From positions 179,907 to 243,906 of the forward strand of contig NZ_JNWO01000016.1 in assembly GCF_000716435.1 (NCBI RefSeq): DNA of 64,000 nt, in the 5' to 3' direction. Of the stretch, positions 1 through 8,038 are shown piece after piece. The position numbers and the translations under genes were made by a program. The notes under the pieces are model-generated. The model worked only from the letters and a program-made list of their open reading frames with translations. It ran no database searches and was not told where the DNA came from. Numbering within the stretch: the first letter of the stretch is position 1; every line of letters starts with the position of its first letter. The stretch is from Streptomyces xylophagus. GTDB taxonomy: Bacteria > Actinomycetota > Actinomycetes > Streptomycetales > Streptomycetaceae.

Positions 1-1142
1 GATTCCTCGGCGCGGGCAAGACCACCCTCCTCAATCACGTCCTCGGCAACCGCGAGGGACTGCGCGTCGCCGTCATCGTCAACGACATGAGCGAGGTCAA
101 CATCGACGCCGCCCTGGTGCGCGGCGGCGAGGCGGCCCTGTCCCGCACCGAGGAACGCCTGGTCGAGATGACCAACGGCTGTATCTGCTGCACCCTGCGC
201 GACGACCTGCTGGAGGAGATCGACCGGTTGGCCCGCGAGGGCCGCTTCGACTACTTGCTGATCGAGTCGTCCGGCATCTCCGAACCCATGCCAGTGGCCG
301 CGACCTTCGCCTTCGCCCGCGACGACGGCGCCACCCTCGGGGAGATCGCCCGTCTGGACACCATGGTCACGGTCGTGGACGCCGCCAACTTCCTGCCCGA
401 ACTGGCCGGCGGCGACGAACTCGTCGAACGGGGCCTGGACCAGTACGAGGACGACGAACGCACCGTCAGCGACCTGCTCATGGACCAGATCGAGTTCGCC
501 GACGTCATCGTCCTCAACAAACTCGACCTCGTCGACCAGGAGTCGGCGGACCGGCTGCGGGCGACCCTCACCCGCCTCAACCCGGCCGCGCGCGTCGTCC
601 CGGCCGTCCACGGCCGCGTGCGGGTCGCCGACGTACTGGGCACCGGCCTCTTCGACCTGGAACGCGCCCAACAGGCCCCCGGCTGGGTGCGGGAGCTCAA
701 CGGCGACCACATCCCCGAGACCGAGGAGTACGGCATCTCCTCGACCGTCTTCCGCTCCGAACTGCCCTTCCACCCGGGCCGGTTGTGGACCTTCGTGACC
801 GAAGGACTCGACAGCGGCGCACACGGACAGATCCTGCGCTCCAAGGGCTTCTTCACCCTGGCCAGCCGCCCACGGGTGACGGGCCTGTGGTCCCAGGCAG
901 GCTCCGTCGCCCGCTTCGAACCCTCCGCCGCGAACGACCCCGACAGCCCCGACTGCCAGGAACTGGTCTTCATCGGCACACACCTGCGCACGGACGCCCT
1001 GCACGCGGCACTGACCAACTGCCTCATGGCCTACGGCGAGAGCCTCCCGCCCGTCGACCCGTTCCCCGCCTGGGACACCTACGGCATCGACGACACCTGC
1101 GCGCACGAACACCCCGACCTCGTGGCGCCTGCCCAGTCGTGA
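1..1142 (+). CDS. CobW/COG0523-family GTPase (5' end outside window)
   Basis: This is a G3E-family metal-chaperone GTPase. The reading frame is already open at base 3 and begins inside the Walker A loop (GAGKTTLL), so only the first few residues lie outside the window. The metal-binding CxCC motif of the family (NGCICCTL) follows about 55 residues later, and NKLD gives the G4 guanine-specificity motif. The C-terminal half is the usual CobW-C domain. COG0523 proteins deliver or guard zinc, cobalt or other metals. Streptomyces paralogues are often repressed by Zur, but the promoter is not visible here. It ends directly against the convergent stop of the isonitrile synthase gene, with no intergenic bases. 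Whether it belongs functionally to the metal locus beside it is inference. Confidence 0.88.
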   Translation, partial: FLGAGKTTLLNHVLGNREGLRVAVIVNDMSEVNIDAALVRGGEAALSRTEERLVEMTNGCICCTLRDDLLEEIDRLAREGRFDYLLIESSGISEPMPVAATFAFARDDGATLGEIARLDTMVTVVDAANFLPELAGGDELVERGLDQYEDDERTVSDLLMDQIEFADVIVLNKLDLVDQESADRLRATLTRLNPAARVVPAVHGRVRVADVLGTGLFDLERAQQAPGWVRELNGDHIPETEEYGISSTVFRSELPFHPGRLWTFVTEGLDSGAHGQILRSKGFFTLASRPRVTGLWSQAGSVARFEPSAANDPDSPDCQELVFIGTHLRTDALHAALTNCLMAYGESLPPVDPFPAWDTYGIDDTCAHEHPDLVAPAQS

Positions 1143-2075
1143 TCAGACCTGCTCGAAATGACTGGGTCTGCCGTCGCTCTCGATCACGCGACCCCACTGA
1201 GCCGCCTTGTCCCGGGGCATGAGCGTCCAGGTCCCGTCCGTGCGGCGCAGGGCCGCCGAGTGCCACGGCGTGGTCCAGGCATCGGGCGCGTCGAGGAGCC
1301 GGATGCCGAACTTGGGTGCGCCGACGGGCTGGGGGTGGATGGACAGGCGTACGGCGTGGGGGTGGTGGTCGGCGATGAGGTCGCCCCAGGCGCGGCTGCG
1401 CTGGATGACGCCGTACGCCCGTTGCCGGCAGGCGCGTTGCAGCGCTGAGCGGGTGCCCCGGTGGTCGGCGGTGTCCTCCACGAGGAAACGGGTGATCCCC
1501 CGGTACAACGCGAGAGCGTGGTCGTCGGCGCGGATCTCGGTGCGCAGGGCGTCCAGCGGCGGGGCGTAACGCCCGTGGACGTGGGCGCGTTTCGCGTCGT
1601 GCGGAAGGTCGCCGAGGACGTCGCGCAGGTCGAAGACGGACAGTCTCGACAGGTCCAACTGTCCTATCAGCAGGCGGAGTTCGTCTGCGTAGGCGTCGAT
1701 GTGCCCGTCGGGGACGCCGATGAGGTCGCCGAAGATGTGGCCGTCGGAGCAGATCGTCATGCGGGCGCCGGGTGGGTAGACGCGCTCGATCTCCGTGCAC
1801 AGCGTGTTGAGGAAGGTGAGGGAGAGGCGCTCGCCCATGTCGGGGAGGTGGCCGAGGACCTTGGCGGGGTTGGGGGATTTGCAGGGGAAGCCGGGGAGGG
1901 TGAAGGCGATGGGGGCACCTGCGCGGACGAACTCGGTGATCTGGCCCAGTTGTTGAGGGAACGCCTCGGCGGAGGCGTGAGCCCGGTCGGTCGTGCGGTG
2001 GTGCGGCAGGAGCAGGTTCAGGATCGCGGCGCCGGTGCTCGTGGGGAGGGTGTCCGGCGTGGTCGTCAACGGCAT
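1143..2075 (-). CDS. Isonitrile (isocyanide) synthase, PvcA/Dit1 family
   Basis: PvcA/IsnA/Dit1-family enzymes convert the amino group of an amino acid, usually tyrosine or tryptophan, into an isonitrile using ribulose-5-phosphate carbon. The family signature is clear: an LPGFPCKSPNP segment, then VLGHLPDMGE, then a PGARMTICSDGHIFGD block and GVPD. The length, 310 residues, is normal for the stand-alone bacterial enzyme. I start at the ATG at 2075 because GGAGGA sits five bases upstream; a GTG-like extension 12 codons earlier has no ribosome site. It is the last gene behind the exporter, amidotransferase and P450, with a 139-bp gap holding a strong hairpin. The amino-acid substrate cannot be read from sequence. 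Isonitriles bind Cu(I) and other soft metals, which fits the neighbouring copper genes. Confidence 0.9.
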   Translation of the reverse strand: MPLTTTPDTLPTSTGAAILNLLLPHHRTTDRAHASAEAFPQQLGQITEFVRAGAPIAFTLPGFPCKSPNPAKVLGHLPDMGERLSLTFLNTLCTEIERVYPPGARMTICSDGHIFGDLIGVPDGHIDAYADELRLLIGQLDLSRLSVFDLRDVLGDLPHDAKRAHVHGRYAPPLDALRTEIRADDHALALYRGITRFLVEDTADHRGTRSALQRACRQRAYGVIQRSRAWGDLIADHHPHAVRLSIHPQPVGAPKFGIRLLDAPDAWTTPWHSAALRRTDGTWTLMPRDKAAQWGRVIESDGRPSHFEQV

Positions 2076-2169
2076 GTCGTTCCTCCGGGAGGTGTGCGGG
2101 CATGACGGCATGGCGCCGGGGCGGTTCGTGGCCGGGCGCCGTAGGGCGGGTGGGGCAGGTCAGGCGGAG

Positions 2170-2197
2170 CCGGGGCGGGTGCTTTCGCCCGCCCCGG
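2170..2197 (-). terminator. Hairpin between P450 and isonitrile synthase
   Basis: A perfect 10-bp GC stem (2170-2179 pairing with 2188-2197) and an 8-base loop lie just after the P450 stop and about 95 bases before the synthase start. There is no T-run, as usual for Streptomyces. It may terminate part of the upstream transcript and so lower expression of the synthase relative to the exporter, or it may stabilise the upstream mRNA. Confidence 0.5.
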
Positions 2198-2214
2198 TCA
2201 TCCGGGGGCCCGGG

Positions 2215-3456
2215 TCAGAGGCGTCGGTCGTAGCCGACGGGGAGGTGGTTCGTGCCGCGGCCCAGGACGGCCGGGATCCACTCGATGTCCTTGTCTGCGA
2301 CGGCCAGTTGGAAGCCGGGGAGACGGGCGAGGAGGGTGCCGAGCGCGGTCTGGAGTTCGGCGCGGGCGAGCGCGGCGCCGGGGCAGAAGTGGATGCCGTG
2401 GCCGAAGGCCAGGTGGGGGTTCGGGGAGCGGTCGAGGTCGAGGGTGTCGGGGTCCGGGAAGCGGCGCGGGTCGCGGTTGGCCGCGCACAGGGAGACGATC
2501 ACCGAGTCGCCTGCCGGGACTTGGGTGCCGTGCAGGTCGCTGTCCTGGTCGAAGAAGCGCCAGGTCGTCAGCTCGAAGGCGCTGTCGTAGCGCAGGAGTT
2601 CCTCGACCGCGCGGGGCAGGAGCGTCGGGTCGGCGCGCAGACGGGTCAGCTGGTCCGGGTTGCGGAACAGGGCGATCAGGGCGGTCGTGATCTGGTTGGT
2701 GACCGGTTCCTGGCCGGCGACCAGGAGCTGGAAGATCATCGAGTCCAGTTCCTCCTGGGACAGTTCGCGGCGGTCCCGGGCCACGACCAGGCGGCTGAGC
2801 AGGTCGTCCTCCCCGTGCTCACGCTTGTGGGCGACGACCTCGGCTATGTAGCTCTGCAGGCCGTGCAGGCGGGCTTCGTACACCGGGCGTCCCGGATCTG
2901 TCGGGCCGACCGGCTGGACGACCTTGCCCCAGTCGCGGTCGAAGCGGGCCGCCAACTCCTGCGGCAGGCCGATGACTTCGGCGAGCACCTGGAAGGGGAA
3001 GCGGGCGGCGAAGCCCGACACGAGATCAGCGGGGCCGGACGAGGGAAGGTCGTCGACCAGCGCGTCCGCCAACTCCTGGAAACGGGGCCGGAGTTCCTCG
3101 ATCCGGCGGGGCGTGAACGCGTCGGTCACGAAGCGCCGCATGCGGGTGTGCTCGGGCGGGTCCTGGTGGAGGAGGTGGACCTGGAGCTGGGAGTGCTGCG
3201 GCTCCGGCATGATCGAGGCGCGGGCTCGCCAACTGTCGTTTCCGCGCTCGTGGTTCTTGCCCAGGCGGTCGTCGTTGAGGGCGGAGTGGGCGGCTTCGTA
3301 GCCGGTGACGAGCCATGCCTGTACGCCGCTGGGGAAGAGGACCCGGTGAACCGGGCCCGCCTCGCGCATCTCCTCGTAGAGGGGATAGGGATCGGCCTTG
3401 TAGGGGCAGCCCATCAGCGGTACGGGCTCGGCGGCCAGGGGCTCTTGGACGGTCAT
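2215..3456 (-). CDS. Cytochrome P450 of the isonitrile cluster
   Basis: This 413-residue class I bacterial P450 is presumably the oxidative tailoring enzyme of the isonitrile product. The haem loop FGHGIHFCPG places the cysteine ligand at about residue 358, and the K-helix ExxR is in EELLRYD. The I-helix reads AGQEPVT: the acidic residue is present but the conserved oxygen-activating threonine is proline. Proline at this place is unusual and may mean atypical oxygen activation or a coupling or peroxygenase-like reaction. The ATG at 3456 has AGGAG about eight bases upstream, overlapping the end of the asparagine-synthetase gene; the gap between the two genes is only 12 bp. Ferredoxin partners are not encoded nearby. 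Confidence 0.93.
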   Translation of the reverse strand: MTVQEPLAAEPVPLMGCPYKADPYPLYEEMREAGPVHRVLFPSGVQAWLVTGYEAAHSALNDDRLGKNHERGNDSWRARASIMPEPQHSQLQVHLLHQDPPEHTRMRRFVTDAFTPRRIEELRPRFQELADALVDDLPSSGPADLVSGFAARFPFQVLAEVIGLPQELAARFDRDWGKVVQPVGPTDPGRPVYEARLHGLQSYIAEVVAHKREHGEDDLLSRLVVARDRRELSQEELDSMIFQLLVAGQEPVTNQITTALIALFRNPDQLTRLRADPTLLPRAVEELLRYDSAFELTTWRFFDQDSDLHGTQVPAGDSVIVSLCAANRDPRRFPDPDTLDLDRSPNPHLAFGHGIHFCPGAALARAELQTALGTLLARLPGFQLAVADKDIEWIPAVLGRGTNHLPVGYDRRL

Positions 3457-3468
3457 GAACGAGGCTCC

Positions 3469-5286
3469 TCAGAGGGCGAGTTCGGGCTGGTGGTGGTCGA
3501 GCCAGAGGGCGAGGTCGACGACGCGCTCCAGCCGTAGGCGGTGGCCCCACTGCAGTTGGTCGGGCGGGGTGTCGAGGCAGGGCTTGATGCGGGTCTCGTC
3601 GGCGAGGGCGCGGACCTGTTCGGTGGCGAGGGCGTCGCGGGCCAGGTTCTGGAGGCCGCGGTTGTAGTCGGGGTGGTGGGTGGCGGGGTAGTGGTTCTTG
3701 GGGCGCCACAGGACCGACTCGGGCGCCAGGCCGGTACCGGTCGCGCGCAGCAGGCTCTTCTCCCGGCCGTCGTGACTCTTCAGTGCCCAGGGGGTGTTGA
3801 AGGCGTACTCGACGAGCCGGTGGTCGCAGTACGGGACGCGGACCTCCAGGCCCTGCGCCATGCTCAACCGGTCCTTGCGGTGCAGGAGTTGGCGCAGCCA
3901 GCGGGTCAGGGAGACGTGCTGCATCTCGCGCTGCCGGTGTTCGGTGGGCGTCTCGTCGTCAAGATGCGGTACGGCGGCCAGCGCGGTGCGGTAGGTGTCG
4001 GCGCGGAACTCCCCCATGCGCAGGTCGAGTTCGGGGTTGAGCGGCATCGCGGCCTCGTCGCCCGTCACCAGGAGCCAGGGGAAAGTGTTCGCGGCCAGAG
4101 CCTTCGGACTGTGGAACCAGGGGTAGCCGCCGAAGACCTCGTCCGCCGCCTCGCCGGACAGGGCGACGGTCGAGTGCCGCCGTATCTCGCCGAAGAGGAG
4201 GTACAGCGAGGTGTCCATGTCGCCGACGCCGATCGGCGAGTCGCGGGCCACGACGACCGCCTTGCGGTGCTCGGGGTCGAGCAGGGTGAGCGGGTCGAGG
4301 ACGACGGTGCTGTGGTCGGTGCCGATGAATGCGCCGGCCTCGGTGGCGTACGGGGTGTCGTGGCCGGTGCGCAGCACGTCCCCCGTGAACCGTGCCGCCT
4401 GGTCGCTGTAGTCGACGGCGTACGAGCGGATGCGGGCGTCCGGGCCTTCGCGCAGGCGGAGTTCGTCGGCGAGGAGGGCGGTCAGGACGGTGGAGTCGAG
4501 GCCGCCGGAGAGCAGGCTGCACAGGGGGACGTCGGCTTCAAGTTGGCTGCGCGCGGCCGTTCCGACCAGTTCGCGGATCCGCTCGACGGTCGTGTCCTGG
4601 TCGTCGCCGTGGGCACCCGCCTCCAACTGCCAGTAGCGGCGCTCCCGGATGCCGTCCCGGTCAAGGACGAGCAGGCCGCCGGGCTCGACCTCGCGTACGC
4701 CGGACCACACGGTCGGCCCGGTGGTGAAGACCAGGCTGTACGCCTCCCGGAGGCCGTCGGCGTCCACGCGGGGCCGTATCTCCGGGTGCGCGAACAGGGC
4801 CTTGGGCTCGGACGCGAAAGCGAGGCCGCCGTCAACTGCCGCCCAGTACAAGGGCTTTACGCCGAGCCGGTCGCGCACGAGCAGCAGTCGCTGCTCGCGT
4901 TCGTCCCAGACGGCGAAGGCGAACATGCCGTCCAAGTGCTCGGCCATCGCCTCGCCCCACTCGGCGTAGGCGCGCAGCACCACTTCGGTGTCGCTGCGGG
5001 TGCGGAACTCGTGCCCCAACCCGCGCAGCTCCGACCGCAGTTGGTGGTGGTTGTAGACCTCACCGCTGTAGCTGAGCACCACGTCGGACCCGTCGGTCAT
5101 CGGCTGTACGCCGCCCACGAGGTCGATGACGGACAGGCGTCGGTGGCCGATCGCGGCGCGCTCGCCGAGCCACACGCCTCCGGCGTCGGGGCCGCGCGGG
5201 GTGAGGGTGGCGGTCATGGCCTCGATGACCGGGGCCCTGGTGCGGGCGTCGTGATGGAAGGACACCCAGCCGGTGATTCCACACAT
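3469..5286 (-). CDS. asnB: Glutamine-dependent asparagine synthetase-like amidotransferase
   Basis: This 605-residue class II amidotransferase has both domains intact. The chain starts MCGITGW, so Cys2 is the glutaminase nucleophile after Met removal; RGPDAGG follows near residue 31. The C-terminal synthetase domain carries the PP-loop SGGLDS at residues 260-265, which binds ATP. The open frame runs further upstream, but the ATG at 5286 is fixed by the Cys2 requirement and by an AGGAG eight bases before it. It lies 16 bp after the exporter gene and 12 bp before the P450. In a biosynthetic cluster such an enzyme usually amidates a carboxylate or forms an amide on the product rather than making free asparagine. 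That role is inference; it could also supply asparagine. Confidence 0.92.
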   Translation of the reverse strand: MCGITGWVSFHHDARTRAPVIEAMTATLTPRGPDAGGVWLGERAAIGHRRLSVIDLVGGVQPMTDGSDVVLSYSGEVYNHHQLRSELRGLGHEFRTRSDTEVVLRAYAEWGEAMAEHLDGMFAFAVWDEREQRLLLVRDRLGVKPLYWAAVDGGLAFASEPKALFAHPEIRPRVDADGLREAYSLVFTTGPTVWSGVREVEPGGLLVLDRDGIRERRYWQLEAGAHGDDQDTTVERIRELVGTAARSQLEADVPLCSLLSGGLDSTVLTALLADELRLREGPDARIRSYAVDYSDQAARFTGDVLRTGHDTPYATEAGAFIGTDHSTVVLDPLTLLDPEHRKAVVVARDSPIGVGDMDTSLYLLFGEIRRHSTVALSGEAADEVFGGYPWFHSPKALAANTFPWLLVTGDEAAMPLNPELDLRMGEFRADTYRTALAAVPHLDDETPTEHRQREMQHVSLTRWLRQLLHRKDRLSMAQGLEVRVPYCDHRLVEYAFNTPWALKSHDGREKSLLRATGTGLAPESVLWRPKNHYPATHHPDYNRGLQNLARDALATEQVRALADETRIKPCLDTPPDQLQWGHRLRLERVVDLALWLDHHQPELAL

Positions 5287-5302
5287 GAGGAGAACTCCTG
5301 GG

Positions 5303-6646
5303 TCAGTGGTGGGCGGCGGGCGCCGCGTCGGTCGTCTTCTCGGGCTTGCCGGGCACGGGCGTTGACCTCGCGCCGGACAGGGCGAGCAGGGGTACGGCGA
5401 GACAGGCGGCGGTGGCGGCCAGGGCGAGCCCCGCCCGTGCGCCGCCGGCCAGCGCCCAGGCGGTGGTGGCCAGGGCCGGGCCGAGGGTGAAGCCCAGGCT
5501 GCGGGCGAGCTGCATCGCCGAGCCGAGGGTCGCCGTCCGGTCGGGTGGGGCGGCGCCCATGACCAGAGCCTGGGTCGGACCGCCGTACAGCCCCATGCCG
5601 ATGCCGGCCAGCGCCAGCCGCCAGGCCACGTCCGCCGCCGTCCAGCCGCCACCGAGCGGGACGAGCAGGAGCAGGCCGGCGGCGGTGAGCGCGGCGCCGG
5701 TGACCGCGACGGGCCAGGCACCCCACCGGTCGGCGAGGCGTCCGCCGAACGGGCCCGCCAGGCCCATGCCGAGCGGGAAGGCGAGCACGGTGAGGCCGGT
5801 CGTTGTGGCGCTCAGCCCGTCGTCGCGCTGGAGGTGCAGGGCGACGACGTAGTGCATGGCGGCGAATCCGGCCGCGAGGCTCAGCACCGCCCCGTGGGCC
5901 GGGAACAGTCCCGTTGTGCGCAGTACGCCGGTCACCGGACGCCCGCCGGGCCCGCGCAACCACCGCCACAGCGGCGGTACGGCGGCCGGGGCGAGGAGCA
6001 ACCAGGCTGGGTCGTCCGCCGCCAGCGTCAGCGCCAGAAGCAGGGTCGCGACGCCGGCGGCCACCAGCAGCGCGTCGGTCATGGACCGGCGATCGGGTGC
6101 GCGCAGTCCGCCACCGTCCCTCGGCATCGCCTTCCAGGCGACGGCGAGGGCGAGCACGCAGAACGGGATCTTGACCAGGAAGACGGCACGCCACCCCAGA
6201 TGGTCGAGCAGCAGTCCGCCCACCGCCGGTCCGGTGACCGCGCCCAGTGGGCCGAGTGTCGCGGGCACGCTCATCGCCCGCGCCCTCGACTCCGGTCGAA
6301 CCGAACGGATCGCGAGCACCGGCATCAGCACGAACAGCACCGCCCCGAACGCGCCCTGCGCGAGGCGGGCCGCGATCAGCCAGGCCGCCCAGGGGGCGAT
6401 GGCGGCAAGCGCGCTGCACAGACCGAAGCCGGCGGTCGCGGTCAGCACCGCTGCGCGCAGACCCACGCCGTCCAGCCAGCGGCCGACCGGTAACAGCAGG
6501 GCCACGACGGGGAGTTGGTAACCCAGTACGGCCCATTGCGCGGTCGCGGCGGACACGTGCAGACCGTCGGCGATGTCCGCCAGGGCCACATTGACGATGT
6601 TCATGTCGAGCATCGCGATGAACGACAGCACGCCTGCCAGCGCCAC
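5303..6646 (-). CDS. MFS exporter (drug/metabolite:H+ antiporter type)
   Basis: This is a multi-pass membrane transporter of about 447 residues. The first helix reads FIAMLDMNIVNVALADI, typical of DHA2/EmrB-type exporters, followed by GRWLDGVGLR (loop 2-3 motif A) and a GPAVGG motif C in helix 5. As first gene of the exporter-amidotransferase-P450-synthase run it is the likely secretion route for the isonitrile product. The start is uncertain: the first conventional start is GTG at 6646, but the ribosome site AGGAGGA (6660-6666) sits 13 bases from it and only 7 bases from an in-frame CTG at 6652. A stop at 6761-6763 limits any longer form. The leader is about 145 nt from the ECF promoter and contains a 20-bp tandem duplication. 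Confidence 0.88.
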   Translation of the reverse strand: MALAGVLSFIAMLDMNIVNVALADIADGLHVSAATAQWAVLGYQLPVVALLLPVGRWLDGVGLRAAVLTATAGFGLCSALAAIAPWAAWLIAARLAQGAFGAVLFVLMPVLAIRSVRPESRARAMSVPATLGPLGAVTGPAVGGLLLDHLGWRAVFLVKIPFCVLALAVAWKAMPRDGGGLRAPDRRSMTDALLVAAGVATLLLALTLAADDPAWLLLAPAAVPPLWRWLRGPGGRPVTGVLRTTGLFPAHGAVLSLAAGFAAMHYVVALHLQRDDGLSATTTGLTVLAFPLGMGLAGPFGGRLADRWGAWPVAVTGAALTAAGLLLLVPLGGGWTAADVAWRLALAGIGMGLYGGPTQALVMGAAPPDRTATLGSAMQLARSLGFTLGPALATTAWALAGGARAGLALAATAACLAVPLLALSGARSTPVPGKPEKTTDAAPAAHH

Positions 6647-6670
6647 CAGCAGCCAGCGGTCCTCCTGTGC

Positions 6671-6710
6671 CGGGCCGACGGATGGGCGGCCGGGCCGACG
6701 GATATGCGGC
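6671..6710. repeat. Tandem 20-bp duplication in the exporter leader
   Basis: Two adjacent 20-bp units (6671-6690 and 6691-6710) agree at 18 of 20 positions. They lie in the untranslated leader of the MFS gene, just upstream of its ribosome site. Confidence 0.7.
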
Positions 6711-6797
6711 CGGGCTGTTCCGAACCGGGACTTCGGTGCGTCACCTCTGTGCCCCTCCCCTCACGGGTGGGCTGCCGGACAGCAGCCTCGTCCCACA

Positions 6798-6824
6798 AGT
6801 CGGGGGAAATCCGGGGTGAGTTCC
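6798..6824 (-). promoter_or_regulatory. ECF promoter 1, exporter/isonitrile operon
   Basis: Read on the minus strand: GGAACT (6824-6819), 16 bases, CGACT (6802-6798), extended to GGGAACTC and CGACTTGT. It points at the MFS-asnB-P450-isonitrile synthase genes. Four other sites in this region have the same two boxes and spacing. The SigC-like factor at 10.3-10.9 kb is the natural candidate to read it (inference). Confidence 0.82.
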
Positions 6825-6871
6825 CGGGCGGCGGCCGGCAAAAGCGGTGAGCGATGTCCGGGCGGGCGAAG

Positions 6872-6898
6872 GGAACTCCGCGCCTCACCCGGCCGACT
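6872..6898 (+). promoter_or_regulatory. ECF promoter 2, CopZ-like chaperone gene
   Basis: GGAACT (6872-6877), 16 bases, CGACT (6894-6898), extended to GGGAACTC and CGACTACT. It is divergent from promoter 1, the two -35 boxes being about 47 bases apart, and lies 37 bases before the chaperone ATG. The two -35 boxes also form an inverted repeat (GAGTTCCC/GGGAACTC). Confidence 0.82.
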
Positions 6899-6935
6899 AC
6901 TGAAGGACAACCCCTCAGGACAACAGGAGTTCCCC

Positions 6936-7166
6936 ATGGCCCAGAAGCAGGCGGCTCAGAAGCACTACACCGTCACCGGCATGACCTGCGAACACTGCGC
7001 GGCGAGCGTCAGGGAGGAGGTGTCCGAGGTGACGGGCGTGAGTGAGGTCGTGGTCGACGTCGCGGCGAACGCCGTCACCGTGCACGGCACGGACCTCGAC
7101 GACGCGCGGCTGCGCGGCGCCATCGTCGAGGCCGGGTACGCCGTCGCCGACCCGGTCGCCGCCTGA
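6936..7166 (+). CDS. copZ: Copper chaperone, single HMA domain (CopZ-like)
   Basis: This 76-residue cytosolic heavy-metal-associated protein is a single ferredoxin-like HMA fold. The metal site MTCEHCAAS (MxCxxC) is near residues 16-21, and the rest of the chain follows the usual pattern for the fold. Such proteins bind Cu(I) and hand it to P1B-type ATPases. The ATG at 6936 has AGGAG six bases upstream; the open frame extends further back without a ribosome site. It is alone in its transcription unit, with an ECF promoter in front and a strong hairpin behind. The nearest partner with a matching HMA domain is the CopA-like ATPase at 11.9-14.2 kb, which carries the same promoter motif, so the two are probably induced together. 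Confidence 0.92.
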   Translation: MAQKQAAQKHYTVTGMTCEHCAASVREEVSEVTGVSEVVVDVAANAVTVHGTDLDDARLRGAIVEAGYAVADPVAA

Positions 7167-7177
7167 CCTGACCGGGC

Positions 7178-7230
7178 GAGCCGGGACGGGCAGGACGGCA
7201 CCACCCCCGTCGTCCTTCCCGTCCCGGCTC
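7178..7230. terminator. Bidirectional terminator between copZ and the ABC ATPase
   Basis: A long interrupted stem pairs 7178-7190 with 7218-7230 perfectly (13 bp), then 7192-7197 with 7211-7216 (6 bp), leaving a 13-base loop. It lies between two convergent genes and overlaps the ATPase stop codon, so it can serve both. Confidence 0.8.
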
Positions 7231-8038
7231 ACACTCCGGTCTCCACCGCCTCGGTCAACTCCGCCTCGGCGGGCGCCCGATGGTCGAAGGCGATCAGCGG
7301 GTCCCCGGTGAGCGGATGGTCGATCACCGCCGCCCGTACCCCGAACACCTCCGCCATCAAGCCCGGCGTGAGCACCTCGCGCGGCGGTCCGGAGGCCACC
7401 ACTGCTCCCCCGTGCAGCACATGCAGCCGGTCGCAGACCGACGCGGCGGCGTTGAGGTCGTGCAGCGACACAAGGGTCGTACGGCGCTGGAGGCGCAACA
7501 GGGCGAGCAGCTCCACCTGGTGGCGGATGTCGAGGTGGTTGGTCGGCTCGTCCAGGACCAGGACGTCCGGGTTCTGCGCGAACGCCCGTGCCAACAGGAC
7601 GCGTTGACGTTCGCCGCCGGACAGGGCCGTGAAGCGGCGTCCGGCGTGGCCGGCCATGCCGACGTCGGCGAGGGCGCGGGCGACGATGTCCCGGTCGATG
7701 GCGTCCTCGCCCGCGAAGGCCCGCTTGTACGGGGTGCGGCCCATGGCGACGACCTCACGCACGCTCAACTCGAAGTCGCTCCCCCGCTCCTGCGGCAGTG
7801 CGGCCACATGTCGGGCCGACTGCACCGGAGTCAGCTCCCGCAGATCGGTGCCGGCCAGCAACACCCGTCCGGCCGTGGGCCGTAGATGCCGGTAGACGGT
7901 GCGCAGGAGGGTGGACTTGCCGCTGCCGTTCGGGCCGACCAGGCCGGTGATCTCGCCCTCGGCCGCCATCAGACGGGCGCCCGCCACGACCGTACGGCCG
8001 GCGTACGCGACATGCAGGTTCTCGATGTCGATCCTCAA
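7229..8038 (-). CDS. ABC transporter ATP-binding protein, metallophore/B12 type
   Basis: This is the FepC/BtuD/FhuC-type ATPase of a metal-chelate importer, 269 residues. Walker A GPNGSGKST is at residues 35-43, Q-loop PQ near 82, signature LSGGE at 139-143, Walker B with LVLDEPTN near 159-167, and a switch histidine in SLHDLNAA. The start is TTG at 8038, which overlaps the permease stop as TTGA with GGGGAGCG just upstream, so the two are translationally coupled. The long upstream extension of the open frame belongs to the permease gene read in another frame. It is the third gene of the lipoprotein-permease-ATPase operon behind ECF promoter 3. The substrate is unknown; the isonitrile metal complex is the obvious candidate by context. 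Confidence 0.93.
   Translation of the reverse strand: MRIDIENLHVAYAGRTVVAGARLMAAEGEITGLVGPNGSGKSTLLRTVYRHLRPTAGRVLLAGTDLRELTPVQSARHVAALPQERGSDFELSVREVVAMGRTPYKRAFAGEDAIDRDIVARALADVGMAGHAGRRFTALSGGERQRVLLARAFAQNPDVLVLDEPTNHLDIRHQVELLALLRLQRRTTLVSLHDLNAAASVCDRLHVLHGGAVVASGPPREVLTPGLMAEVFGVRAAVIDHPLTGDPLIAFDHRAPAEAELTEAVETGV

Noticed and set aside
3541..5490. Long plus-strand frame opposite the asparagine synthetase
   Set aside because: It is the mirror frame of a GC-rich gene; the minus strand has the SGGLDS and MCGITG motifs.
6721..6935. Possible cobalamin riboswitch between MFS and copZ
   Set aside because: GGGGTGAG and GGGAAA words suggested one, but the B12-box core is missing and the words are explained by the two divergent ECF promoters.
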